Assembly: GCA_019137255.1 (NCBI GenBank)
Contig: WPDH01000180.1
Location: 62,001 to 126,000, forward strand
Source: Corinectria fuckeliana
Taxonomy: Eukaryota > Ascomycota > Sordariomycetes > Hypocreales > Nectriaceae
Length of the DNA: 64,000 nt
Direction of reading: 5' to 3'
In this document: in pieces, positions 12,365 to 24,785 of the stretch
How positions within the stretch are numbered: position 1 is the first letter of the stretch
Layout: every line of letters begins with the position of its first letter
Position numbers and translations under genes: made by a program
The notes under the pieces: generated by a model
Seen by the model: the letters and a program-made list of their open reading frames with translations, nothing else
What the model was told of the DNA's origin: nothing
The model's database searches: none

Positions 12365-13613
12365 TGACCCCCCCCCCTCGCGCCGTGGCGCTTTCTTTTC
12401 TTTTTCCCACTGAGAGGGAGATTTGGAATACACCAGCAGTCGAGCTCTCAAGGAGGACATGTCAGACTGCGATTAGACGTGCTTGCCTGGCTGCCTGCTT
12501 ACACACTTGCTTTATTGTTGGTTCTTGCCTTTTTTTTTTTATAGCGTTCTTGTTAGACACGACTGTTTATGCCATTTATGGCCTTGAGATACACGGTATA
12601 CCAGGCAATCACAGAGATGCCACGCATGTAACGGCAATTAGATGGAGAATAGTTAGAACTTAGAGGAATATGCCGATAGAATGAACAAAGATCGCCCTAG
12701 TAGCCTAGAGAGGCTTGCCATGGTCTGGAGTTGGAAATCACACAACGTCGCTCTCAATCATTTATGCATCTCACGCAGTAACTAACGTGCGCTGTTTCCT
12801 TGCTTTACATTCGCCTCCCTAGTCCCTATCCTTACCGGGGTTCCCATCCACGTTTGACCCAAATCATTCCTAATCGGCGTCGTCCGTCTTCCAGTGCCCG
12901 TCTTTCCCCGGCCCCTTCATCGACTCATTTCCTCCAAAAGCAAGATCAATCACCGCTTGGATATTTGGAACCAACAACACTCGCAACAAGCGGTAGCAAA
13001 AACGGGGGCACAACGAAGACAGCAACGTGAATCAATCGGCACAGTCCAGAACGCCCTGTCCAGCCCATGGCCACCCTAGCTGAAGAAGCAGAAGAAGTAC
13101 GAGTCAAGGAGAAAAGAGATTGCTGAGCTCAGCCATGTAACATCAACACTTAACGGTTCATGCCGACAATTTCGTCGCAAGGACGTTTCCAGCTAGAAGC
13201 AAAAGAAGATCGAAAAGGGGGGAAATCCGAAAGCTCTCAAAGAAGGCATAACGAGCGTCTGATCCACTGGACCATGATTCATGCATCATCCAGCTACTAA
13301 AAGAGTACCAAAGAAGCATCGACTTCCTCGTCGACGTATCGGCATAATCCACCAAAGGGCGGGTACAAAGAATAGAAGGGGCGCGTGTCCCATCGCAGAC
13401 CCGTAAAGTTTTAAATCGAATGGAGAAGATAAGAAAACGCACGGCATTGGGTGCGGGGTGGTTTTGTCGGGCAGGCGTTTCGAGATGGCAAGGCATAAAC
13501 GTTAGCGGCTGGGGGGTATCCTTTTTTTCTGGAATGCTTGACTGTAGCAACCGAGGACAATGCTCCGAGGTGAGAGCTGAAACAATACCAGCGCCTCGTG
13601 AGGGGTATTTGTC
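12365..13613. other. Convergent intergenic region, no gene seen
   Basis: Tail-to-tail spacer between the unnamed membrane protein gene and the Bem1-like gene. It should contain both 3' UTRs and polyadenylation sites. It includes a C run just after the plus-strand stop and a T run at 12531-12540. Confidence 0.6.
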
Positions 13614-16047
13614 TCAAACAATCTCGACGTAGAGCAGAAGCTTCTCGTTTCGCTGAAGGGCATAATCAAGGTCGTTGTCGCTCAACAGGCTGGGCTTGTC
13701 TCCCGTCGGCTCATCCTTGTAGAAGAGCTGCAGTTGGTCACCGTCCGGAACCTTGAGACGGTCCTGGATCTTATCGTAGAGCTGTTGGAACTGAATATCG
13801 GTGGGTACGCGGATGGCAATAAGATCCCCGTTGTAGTACATCTTAATCTTCATCGCCGACGCGGGCTGTTGCTGTTGAGGGGGCTGCTGCATGCTCGGGG
13901 TGAGGGATGTCTGAGAGGGCTGCGAAAGCGATGAAGTCTGTCGAGACATGCCACCAGGGGGTCCGTTCTGGCGAGCGGGTGCCGCTGACAGGCCAGAGTA
14001 TCCGCCCCCATCGAGGTTGTTTCGAGATGACTGCCTCGATGTGCCGTCGGCGGGAGAGTCGGTCGAGGAGGGTTGAGAGCCTTGGGAGAGGCGGTACTCT
14101 TCGCCATTGGTGTTGGGGTCGATTTCGTAGTCTCCTTCTCGGGGGGCAAAGAACTGTCTCACCAAATTGCAGCGCGATATGTATTGCGGCTGGTTCAGAA
14201 GGTTCTTGACGTAGGCGTCCAGGTTATGTAGTCTGCCCTCAGTGATCGCGTCCGTCACGTAATTAACGGGGCCGGGCATGTACGGTAGTGAGCGCTTTTG
14301 CGTGCCTGTGTTGCCGGCCTCGGCAGGGAACTCGGTAAGAAGGGCAATTTGGAAGTCGTAGAAGTCCTCGTAGTACCGCGAGAGCTCCCAATGTCGGCCA
14401 TCATCCAGCAAGGCCTCAATGACGAACCAGTACTTCTCTTCGGCAAAGCAATATCGGGGTATGCGTGCCTGCAACGGCGCAAGGAGCTGTGAAGCAGGTT
14501 TGGGCGCGTATTGGCTTTGCTGGGCCTGTTGCGAAGCTCGTGCTTGGCTGGCTTGTCCTCCCTGTCCCTGTGCAATTTGTGTCAATATGATTACGAGCCA
14601 GGGCTCTTCCGCAGAAACAACTCACGGGTCCAGTCCCGTTTTGAGAGGATTGTCTGCCATGCTGCTGGATGCTCATTCGTTCCATGCCCTGTTCCATGGC
14701 TTGCCCCGCCTGCCCCGGGGGACCGCCGTTGCCGTTGTCGAACTTGCCCAACGTGATACTGCTGTTCTTGTACTCGGCAGCCATCTTCTTCCACTCTTCC
14801 ACCTTGGGGACGCCGGCTCTCTTGATGGCGTCCGAGGGGTTATCAATCGCCTTGTCGCTGGCCATGTCTCGAATCTCGACAAATGAGACGGGGATCAGAC
14901 CTGGTCCGCCTAATCGCCCGATCGGTTTCGCAACAAACCACTCAGGGTTAGACTGGGCAATGACAATGATGGCCTCGCCCGCCTTGGCCTCCAGCTCATC
15001 AGCCCTTTCCGCGGCAAAGTCGTACATGACAATTCCATAGACCATCGCACCCGACTTCCCACCCGACTTGGAGGCCCGATGGCCGAGTGCTGCTTGCACA
15101 GGTGACTGCGCAGCCGCTGCTGGCTGTATGGTCGATGTCTCGCTATATCCGGAATCGTGGTCGGGGGTCTTTGTTGGCAAAGGGGGGTGGTCGGTGTCGG
15201 ATTGAGCGCTATCTCGCTCGGTTCGGCCAAGGGCCTGGAAGAATGTGACGGGCACGAGGCCACGGGCATCGGGCAGGGCGGGGTTGCATGCCTCGTACCA
15301 GTCCTGATCGTTCTCGCGTCCAATGACGTGGAAGAAGTCGCCTCTCGAGAAGCTGAGTTCCTGGGCCGTCTGCGCGTCATAATCGTAGAGCGCCCGAATC
15401 ACCTGCAGAGTTGGTTCCGCGTCAGTGGCTACATTTCACCCTCGTTATGTTTATGGAACGCAGCTATGGTGGGGGGAGTGGCAGAAGCGCCAGGGGGACG
15501 TGTGCGAGACATTCGGGATCGCGAAGTGGAGGCAAACCGGAAACGGGGGGCAACCAACCTTTTTGGGCGGGACAATAGCGACGGCGGTCTTGGGAGTGAT
15601 GGCGACGTTGGCCTGCTTGTCCTTTTCGCCCTTGATCGATCGTCGAAGAGCCTGAAAGAAGCGCATAGTGGTTAGCACGGTGTGGTCTGATACAGGGCGA
15701 CGGTGAAGCTCAGGTCGACAGCGATGGTCAAGCAGGAAGATGCGGGGTGTTAGGGGCGCCAGTAGGATAGATCGAGCCTCAGCTTCCTCTCAAGGCCAAG
15801 CCCTGAGCGGACCTTGAGGTAGAGGCAAAAATAGAGGCAGAGGCGGAGGCGGAGAGGCAGAGGGCAGGCGGCGTCGAGGCCCGACTAGATGAGCGGGAAA
15901 GACGCAACATGAGGGTGATCGGGAATCGGGCGTCGAGGATCGAGATCAGTGCAGGTTCCGGTGAAGGAGCGAGCAGCGGAGGAGGCGACGGAGCGGGAAC
16001 AGCAAAAGGGGCAGGAGAGGCAGGAGGAGGCAATGACGAACCTTCAT
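13614..16047 (-). CDS. bem1: Bem1/Scd2-like polarity scaffold (SH3-SH3-PX-PB1)
   Basis: Four exons (16042-16047, 15559-15651, 14626-15402, 13614-14567) give 609 residues. The first coding exon is only ATG AAG; a 390-nt intron follows, ending TGCTAACCACTATGCGCTTC then TTTCAG, with a perfect CTAAC branch. This gives the N-terminus MKALRRSIKGEKDKQ expected of this family; otherwise translation would start at the in-intron ATG at 15666. Domains: SH3 at about 34-92, SH3 at about 154-212, PX at about 328-443 and a C-terminal PB1 at about 530-609, with Ser/Gln/Pro-rich linkers. Bem1 proteins bind Cdc24 through PB1, PAK kinase through SH3-2 and phosphoinositides through PX, focusing Cdc42 activation at growth sites. 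In filamentous fungi they also work in hyphal tips and cell fusion. Confidence 0.92.
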
Positions 16048-19000
16048 CTTGTGTAACTAGGTGCCTCCGGGGCAGTCGTGAGTCTCTCGTCGCTCGGAGG
16101 TTGGAGGTTGGAAAAAAAAGAGACCAGAATCGCGAGACCAGTTGGTTGGCGGTGGTACTGCCGCCGGACCCAGCAGCAGCGTGCTACTACGGCTCTGGAC
16201 TGGGCGCGGACTGAACTAGGTGCGGACCTGGGCGCACGCACATACACACACACACACACAGGGGTGGCAAGTTGGTGGGAAGGGGCGACGACGGGGCGTA
16301 GCGTAGCAGCGGGTGGTCCGTAGCGGGTTAAGGAACTTGAAGGAGGGGGTGGAGACTCCGTGCCGTGCAGTTGCAGTTGCAGTTGTGCCCGGTACCTCGA
16401 TGGCTTAAAAGTCGTCGAGGAATTCGTTGGACCTGCGTTGCGCTGCGATGCACTGCGCGGATGCGGACGTGGATGTGGATGCCGATATGCGTGATTGATG
16501 GACTGATGACTGTGCGAGCGAGTTGGTGATTGAGTGTGCAATGTCGTGACTGTCTTGCTGCACACTGCAGTCCTTGTGCTTTTGCTTCTCAAGGATCAAG
16601 TCGACCGAAACCGTTCTGTTCAGGTCGGGGTTGGTGGCCAGTCTCGCTTGATCCAGCATTCGTTGTTGATGCCCGGCGGGTGTTGTCGCGCGACTCGAAC
16701 TCGACTACTAAGGACTCGAGCCTGCCTTGAGAGGTAGTTCGCCACTCCCCGATTTCTGCAGCACTGCCTGCTACTGGCACCCAACTGTGCCAAAGATGTC
16801 CCGGCGCCTAATCTACAGTCTAATAAAAGTCGGTTCCCGGAGAAGGGGTACTGTAGTGGCCAGGCAAGCAGGGCAGTCCGTTTTGTGGACGGCTGAGAGC
16901 GCCAATTTCCGGCCGGGTCTTTGTCGGAACCGCCTGCGCGGGCTACACGCAGTACCCTTATTATTGTGATCGCGCAGCGGGGACAGAGGGGTCGGGATAG
17001 AGGGGTCGTATCGCGCGCGTCTATCAGCAGCGCCAGTGGTCGCGGGCGATGGTGGTCGTTTCGTTGATATGCTCGCCGTTGATGCGAAAGTCGTCGGGGG
17101 AGAAGCGAAGAAAGGAAGGTCGGAGGACAGAGAGGGAAGAGGAACGAGGGGAGCGAAGGAAGAAGAGGGAAGATGGCGAAGAATAGATGGATGGAAAACG
17201 ATAGACTAATCTACCTCTAGGCAGGTACGGCATAGTGGGAGTGGCCCCAGTGGTAGCGCCCTCCAGTAAGTTAAGTGTTGGTGAACCACTAGCATGGACG
17301 TGGATGTTGAGGATGGGATGACACGGGATGAGACCATGGATTCTCGACTAATTACATGTAAGCCATCTTCCGCCCACCTGTCGGCATGTCCAGCACCATC
17401 AAGCTGCAGAGGATGGGAGAGAGCTCCAGGGCAGGTTTATGGGGGGGGGTACGGGCAAATTATCCAGGGCTACCAGTGGATTGCTTCATCGACAAGCTCC
17501 CACTAACTTTGAAGCCAGGTGCCCGCCATGGCGCTACGGCCCTGAAGAATCAATGAATTCTCACTGGGGCAGCAATCCGGGATGAAGAGGGGAGAAGAGA
17601 CGAACGAGGAACACACACACCACGCGCGCGAACGCAGGGATGTATCCCTCCAGATTTGCAGTTGTCAGTCAGGGGACCATGCATCGCATTGCGTAAGTAG
17701 AGAGTCGTGTCGTGCGGCGCTGGAGGGACTCCTCTCGCTTTCTACAACTTGTCGAATTGGTGACGGGACTGTAAGTAAGCCGACGAGACGACGACGATGT
17801 CGCTGAACTACAAAAACACTCAGAGCTCACAGCACCGCCATCATGAGGAAGTTGGGTGCGGCAGCGGGGTTGGGCAGCCGAGTCCAGCCGAGTCCATCCA
17901 ACCCCAAAAGCAAGGGGCGCGTCGGGCCTCGCGTTCGTTTTTAGTAGCGGGCTGGACATGACGGCTGTGAGTTGCGACAGCTCCAGGCCAAGCAAACAAA
18001 CAAGCAACCAAGCAAGTTTTGTAATATTAAGTGAAGATGCGCCGGCACGTCGTGAGTTGAGTCCTGAAGCCGTCGGTCGGCGTTTCCGGTTTCATCGTCT
18101 TGCAGACTAGCCCATAGGCTTTCTCTTTTGTCTGAAATAGACTTCCTGCCGTAGCGGATGCGACACTGGGCCATTCATGCGCCGCCAACCTCAAGGCATG
18201 GCCCAGGGTGGTGATATGCTACCCTCGTGTGCTGATATTTCAAACATGGACGACAAGATAGATGCAACTATCTACTAGGTAGACCAATGAGTTACGTACG
18301 AACATTCACGCGTTGCCTTTTACGTCTTTCTGTATAGGTAGGGATGCGCTCTTACTCCGCCGTGCCCGTTGTTGCGAAACAACCCAACTCTTCTGGTCTC
18401 TGTATCCTAGGATGTCCAAGCTATCCCTCCGGACAGGACTCCCCGTCGGCTAGGCCATGGTACAGTACAGTAGATGCTAAAGAACACCCCAAAAAATATA
18501 GTCTACCGATTTACCGTATCTACAATGTATTCGTTAGAAGAAACTTACCAACCAACGGCTGGCACTCCTCAATCCTCTCTCACAGCCTCGTTGCCCATTC
18601 AATCCATACACCATACTAATAAAGATCCAGCAGCCGATCATCAACGCAACGCGGTCCGGACCCCAGAACCCGGGCTTGCTAGTAGGCGCCCATTGCAAGT
18701 GGATGATGGTTCCTAGTTTCAACAGCCCAACGTTTCAGCGCCAACGTCAACCACGTTATGAGCGAGATCCAAAGAAGAAAAGGTGATCCAGAAAAGGCCC
18801 CGATGGTCCTACCATCCCTTCGCAAGCCCGCCGCCTCCGTCACGCGACATCTCATTTCAAGACAGGCCAATTACATATGTTCCGTAGCGTATCCTCCTCG
18901 CTCGTGAGTAGTCAACCTTCCTCTCCCGACACGCCGGCACACCCTGCCGGATTACGGCTCTTGCGTTCGGACATCCCTCGTAGTTGAACTCCGCTTCATG

Positions 19001-20107
19001 TTCCGCGCCTTGCCGGCGTTACCAAATCACTACCGGGCACCTTATCATTCCATATATCCTTCCTCTCTTCGCCTCACTCAACTTGTCTAATTCATGCACG
19101 CTTGCTCGACCTTCCCTTTTGCCGCTACTCCCCTGTCAACTTGAAAACTCACCCACCATCTGGATCGTCCCTAATAACGCCTCTTGACATGCCCTACGAT
19201 CCATCCCGCCCCCCGCCTTCTTAGACTGCATGGAAAGCATAGAGTCAAGGCTTGAACGCACGTCATCTAGCAAAAAAGGCCAGTACGTAGACTACGTATC
19301 TAGTAGCTTATCCTACGAATTCCCCCTTGCAAAGTCCCAGGTGATGTGTCGATTCTACCACGTACCTCGAGTAAATTTCGACCCCCTTGCCTTACATGCT
19401 GGCGCCGTCACCTGCAGGGCGATAATGTCCGACTCTTCCTTGCATCCCTCAATGTTTGCTGCTAGCACCTTGGAAGTACAGACTACATCACAAGTCATGG
19501 TCTCCAGTCACATAAGGAAACAAAGGCCCCATAGGTGCGAATTATGATTGACTTGATGCACTACCTATTTAATAACTCCTCTAAACTCCAAAATCCACAC
19601 ATCTCCATACAGTACGCCTTAAGGAGGTGAGCAGCATAGCAAAGGGCGCCATTATCTTTTAACGCGCCCAACTTGCCTGTTGCACACCTTCCTCGTCGGC
19701 GCGATGAAGTAGGGCTAGTTTTGCGAATCCGTCGCAGCAGAATGCGAATATAAGCTCTCACCAGAGCATCCCACGCATCCAACTTTTCTGGTCCTCCAAC
19801 ATTATCACTGTGCTTGATCCGCATGCACATGATAGGCAAGATAGCGTGGTGGCTGTAGTTAATCGGAGAAGGAGTGAGAAGCACTCCCGCATCGTCTGAT
19901 CATCGAAAATGTAATCATTTGTAAGCCATTAGGCGAAGCAACGGGGTATCAGGTCGTGTCTACATAGATGGCAGGCTCGTCATCCAGACCGAAGGAGTCA
20001 TGTAAAATCGGGCAGAAATCGACAGTGTACTGATCCGCGAGGATCCCTGACGTGGTCGCCGGGGAAAGGAAACGGGATCGGGACAGAAATGCGAAAGGAG
20101 AGATAAA
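16048..20107. other. Long gene-poor intergenic region
   Basis: This 4-kb region runs from the Bem1 start codon to the end of the Thp3-like gene; both genes lie on the minus strand. Its left part is the Bem1 promoter and leader and includes an AC microsatellite. I found no multi-exon gene with recognisable motifs. The open frame at 19561-19899 and the in-frame extension at 19949-20107 are discussed as findings. Confidence 0.5.
16243..16260. repeat. AC dinucleotide microsatellite
   Basis: About nine AC units, roughly 200 bases upstream of the Bem1 start codon on the transcribed (minus) side, where it reads as GT. Confidence 0.85.
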
Positions 20108-21778
20108 TCAAATCTGGCCCTTTATGTCCACTTTCCGGAACGCAGCGGATCGAGAGCTCTCGAATAGGAGACCAGCTTTGCCAGTCAGGAAAGCAATGTA
20201 CTCGGTCCGGTCTTCCAGAAGGTGTTGACCCTGCTGATCGATGATGAACTGGGCCGCATCAGCATCAGACTCGAAACCGAGTTCCTCAGTGATGAAGCGA
20301 AGTTTAACATCCGGCTTGTATCTGTGAAGCGGTTAGTGGTTTGTTAATGTTTCCATGTTGGGGATCAGGAGACTTACGATTTGCAGATGTTGCACATAGC
20401 AGCAAGCCGCTCTCGGACAACAAACATATCCATCAGGTATGCTCCCATATTAGGGGTGTCGAGGTAGAGCTGGAAGAACTTGTGGTAGTTACCCAGCGCC
20501 AGCGATGATCGCACCTCTAGGGCGTGCTTGATTGCTCTCTCCTCCTTCTCTGCTGTGGTTAGATCTGCCAAGGTGTCGTTCAAGCCGGTCCGGTTGGCAG
20601 TGTGGATAAAGTAAAGAATACGATACGCCTTGAATTCAATGGGGTTGCCCTTCAGACCCAGGGCGTACAACGATCGTAGCTGGGTCTGGCATTGATTATA
20701 CTCACCGATGTCCCCCTTTTCCAAGGCAATGCGGGCATGGATTTCATAGACCGAAACAGTAAAGTCGTCCTTAAGGCGTTGAACAGTCAAGTCTTGCCGC
20801 ATCGACTTGAATTGATCACAAATGTACGAGTAGTTGCTTTCCCTCTTCCACTTCTTCTTCAACAGGTCCAGGGTTTGGCGCAGCACATGTTCAGGTCGGA
20901 CTTTCGAAGGCACTGGAGGCGCTGTGAGGCGCAGGTATTTCTTTTCCAGAATCTCGCATGTGCCGACAATGGGACCTGCAGATGGCGGTGGCGGGCTGGG
21001 CGACCTGAACGACTTGTACTCGCTCTCGAATCGACGTTTGCGTTTGTTGGCTTCCTTCTGGAACTTACTTGATTTCGGCAGGGGTTCGTCCATGGGAGAG
21101 CGCTTTTCGGTTGACGGATAGGTAATGCGGTCCTCAAGAGAAGGTCGCGAGTTAGTAGAGCGCCACGGGTTGTCATCATTGCCAAATTCCGAGGACTTTC
21201 GTTTCTTAGGGTTGAGCGAGTCCCGAGCACGCAAGGGGGAAGACGCATTTACGGCACGCTTCAACTCCGCATCACGCTCGGCCTTAACAAAGACGTGCGG
21301 CAAGGGCATCGTATCCCAATCGATCGTGTACAGCGTGCCGTTCTCTTTTGCCAAACCGATGGTGCTCTTGAGCTTAGCTTCGACTTCTGCGCGAGTCACG
21401 GACGAGTCGTCATTTTGGGGGAGGAAAGATCGTTGAACATAGGCTCGAACTGACTCAGGCCAGTCAATCTTGCCCTTGGCCTGGTCAGAAAGCGGTGCTG
21501 CACCAGTCACTGTCGATGCGGCAGTCATTTGGGGTTGTACGGGTGGTGGTGGAGGCACGTATCCGGCGTACGGCGCAGCTTGAGCAGCGCCGTATTGGCC
21601 AAAGCCTTGGCGAATGGCAACGGGGATGAAGGCAGGGTCTAGGACGTATGTTAGCATCGAGGTGATAGTCGGAGGAGGGTCGAGAGGTTGACTAACTAGG
21701 CGGGTAGGCATAGGAAGCCGGTGTCGATTGCTGAGCGACGCCCGGCGCCTGTTGCGCCGCTGACCAAGTTGGCATCAT
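20108..21778 (-). CDS. SAC3/GANP-domain protein, Thp3/LENG8-like
   Basis: Three exons (21697-21778, 20378-21638, 20108-20321) with introns of 58 and 56 nt give 518 residues, starting with the first of two adjacent ATGs at 21778. The N-terminus is Pro/Gln/Tyr-rich. The middle is charged, with basic patches (PKKRKSS, EANKRKRRFESEYKSF) that look like nuclear signals. The SAC3/GANP region covers about 290-500 and includes QTLDLLKKKWK, YICDQFKSMRQDLTVQ and YEIHARIALEKGD, the signature of this family. Yeast Thp3 acts with Csn12 in transcription elongation and splicing, and LENG8 is the animal counterpart; a nuclear mRNA-biogenesis role follows from the family. It is head to head with Vps36 across 498 bases. 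Confidence 0.9.
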
Positions 21779-22276
21779 AGCGGCGGAGTGCTGGGACGGG
21801 GGGTTGTTAGTTTACGACGGTGGGTGAAAGAAACGAGGATGTGCGAGGCGCGGTCGATGAGAAAGGCAGTGTTGTGTGATGCGGCGTTGTCAAGGAGAAA
21901 GAGGGAGACAACTGCCGGCGGTATTTTTGGCCTAAAATGTCGTGGCGGTCAAGTCTCGTGACCCACCGGGAGAATCACGGCTATTTGTATACCTCCTAAG
22001 TTCATCCACACTGGCAGCCAGAGCTTATCGCCATAGTGGGGCCGGTGCCTTGAGGGGCCGTCCAACTCTACTTTGTCCAGCCGACCTCATTTGAAAACGA
22101 GTCACTTTCACTATCCCGAAGTGAATCTCAGTTGCGCTTGAAAATTAAGCTCATTCGTTGACCCTGAAGCCTTTCCTCCACTTTCTTGACGTTTGCTTGC
22201 TCACCAGGAAAGCCCTAGTCTTTCTAAACTGTCAACCGCCACCAGTCAGACACGTGCTTGTCGTTGTACATGACGG
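21779..22276. promoter_or_regulatory. Shared divergent promoter, Thp3-like / Vps36
   Basis: Only 498 bases separate the two start codons, so both promoters must lie here. I saw no clear TATA box or known operator. Confidence 0.55.
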
Positions 22277-24292
22277 ATGTTTCTAAAACCTATCGACCTC
22301 ACTACGGCATTACGGCCCTCGTATCTCCCGGACGAGGTGCTCCTTTTTGTTAGAGACAACGTTGGTTTGTATGAGGGGTAGGTCTTCTGGGTTGCGGGGC
22401 GAGTTGAATCGAGCAAGAGTTGACGCAAGACCAGGAAGTCGAAGCTCCTACATCAACAGAATGGCCAGGTATACCTGACCTCGCATCGAATATGCTATGT
22501 TGATCAAAAGGAGCCGCGCAAAAATTCCGTGGCGCTAGACTTGAAGGACGTGGATCGCTTTGACTTCTATGCCGGGTTTCTCAAATCATCGGCTAAGATT
22601 ACGTTGGTGCCAAAGCCTCTGAAACGAGGGTCCTATCACGCCCGTGTTCTGTCCAGTACATCTTCTCCATCCAGGAGTGGTCCTGGATCCCCTGGACATT
22701 CGGACGGATTATATGGGCCTCCAGACAAGTCTTCAGCTGTCAGTGCTGCTACTTGGGTCTGCACCATTTGCAGTTTTTCCAATCCCGTTCCCTCCAACTT
22801 CGACCCGGCAGCTGCAAATGCCCATACCCCTCTACCGCCATGTCTTGCTTGCGGCATCAAGCCCAGCTTGAGTCACGTCCTGAAGGCAGCGATATCCAAC
22901 GCCAGCAATCGTCCGTCTCCGTCTACAGCCATCCCAGCTAATCCCCCGCTTGCACTTCGACCAGGACCTTCCCATCCGCAACCCATCTTAGAGAGCAATG
23001 GCGATATACTAGCATCCCAGATGAGTGGGATATCTCACAGCGGCTCAAATGGACTCAATAGCACGGAAGCATCATTTCCTTGCCCTCGATGCACATTCTC
23101 GAACCACCCTTCTTTACACTCCTGCGAGATGTGCGGTGCTCCTCTAGTTTCACGAGACATCCCAGTCACCGCCCAACAAAACTCATTAGCAGATACCTCT
23201 AGGGCTGGATCACCTGGCCCCGTAAAGGACCTGAGCAAGAGTATCGGAAGCGACCTCCCTGAGAGTTACAAAATCGCGTTTCGAGGAGGCGGAGAAAAGA
23301 TATTTTACGAACGCTTAAAGGGATCCATGACCCAACGCAAATGGCTACTTCACAACGCACCTCCCGTTCCAAAGACCAATCGATTGTTGGAGGAAGGCAA
23401 CGACAATGGCTCTCCCGCCAACGCTTCTGGCGGTCGAACCAAGGCTGCGGGCATCGCTGGCTTAGAACAGCTGGGTCTCAACATGCGCAAGGACAACGAA
23501 ATACTAATTGGGAGCGCGTTTGAAGATCTCGAGGCTTTAATGGCCTCTGCGAAGGACGTCATTGCTCTCGCCGAGAGATTTGCACGACAAACCAACAATG
23601 GGCAGGACAGTGCAACGGCCGAAGAGAACGCCATCTTAGCGGAGTCAGCTAGCCAACTGGGTTTGATTACAACAAAGGACATTGTCGGTGGGGGCAGCTC
23701 CGAATCGCTGTACTTGTCGGAACTATCTCGAAACCTGGCCGAGTTCCTAACCGATGACGTGAGGGGTGTTCTCAAGAAAGCCGGCGGCATTATCACTTTA
23801 GTAGACCTATGGGCGGTATTCAACAGAGCTCGCGGCGGCGTCGAACTCGTCAGCCCAATGGACTTCGAAAAGGCCGCCCGGCTTTGGAGCAAGCTCAAAC
23901 TCCCCGTTCGCCTGCGTACCTTCCGCAGCGGCGTCATGGTCGTGCAGAGCCGCGATCGTACCGACTCGACCACTGTCAAGGCGCTCCTAGCCTGGCTGCA
24001 GGACCTACACGAGTTCCCGCCCGACCGCGACGTGCCTTGGGATTGGCAAGAGTTCGGTCGCGGAGTAACTGCACAGGAGGCCGCCGAGCGATTTGGGTGG
24101 AGCCTAGGCGTTGCAGAGGAGGAGCTGATGATGGCGGAGGAGCGAGGCGCGCTGTGTCGTGAGGAGGGTCTCGAAGGCTTGAAGTTCTGGGTCAATTATA
24201 TCTACAACGGGGAAACGACGAAGGTCAAGAGCGAGGCGCGAAAGGAACAAGATCAGATAATGAAGGCTTTGAAGCAAAGTGGGCTTCTATGA
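22277..24292 (+). CDS. vps36: ESCRT-II subunit Vps36
   Basis: Two exons (22277-22377, 22435-24292) around a 57-nt intron give 652 residues. The first exon supplies MFLKPIDLTTALRP and the start of the GLUE domain; the second resumes in frame through YLTSHRICYVD and VALDLKDVDRFDFYAGFL. Two NZF zinc fingers are inserted in the GLUE domain, CTICSFSN near residue 141 and CPRCTFSN near residue 248, as in yeast Vps36. The EAP30/Vps36 winged-helix region runs from about residue 370 to 640. Vps36 binds ubiquitin and PI3P on endosomes and links ESCRT-I to ESCRT-III during multivesicular body sorting (family knowledge). It is longer than the yeast protein because of Ser/Pro-rich linkers around the fingers. 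Confidence 0.93.
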
Positions 24293-24785
24293 AACAGGAT
24301 ACAGGCATGCTGAGCGGGCGCATCACAAATAGACATATATTTGAATATCGTTGGCGTTCCGGCTGATTGTCCGAAACTAGGTAGGGCCTTTGAAAGCTCA
24401 GCGCGCAGTCTTTCCAAAAACCAGTAGTGAGTCACGTTCCTCTGACCAGGCCAGCCTGGCAGGTCCAACGAAGTTCTAGAGTTGCCACGCAAATCACAGT
24501 TATTGTTCACTTCACAACCCCAACGATTCAACGACGGCTCAATAAAGAAAAGAGCACTTGGTGAATAAGTCTTCATTGGCTCTGCTACGGCATGGCACAA
24601 TTTACATAAGAACCCCCGAAACGCCAGCTTTTTTTAACCGCAAGTGCAGATCGACACCTCCATTCTCGCACCATAAGCCCCTTCTTGATCCTATCCAAGG
24701 GCTTCGATCACCGACGCACTTCCTCCGCGTCACCACGTTCTCATAATAATCTCAACCTCAACCTCAGCGCAAGGGAGGCGGAGGT
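24293..24785. other. Convergent intergenic region, no gene seen
   Basis: Tail-to-tail spacer of 493 bases between Vps36 and Rpb5; it should hold both polyadenylation regions. A short TAGGTAGG copy lies near 24380. Confidence 0.6.
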
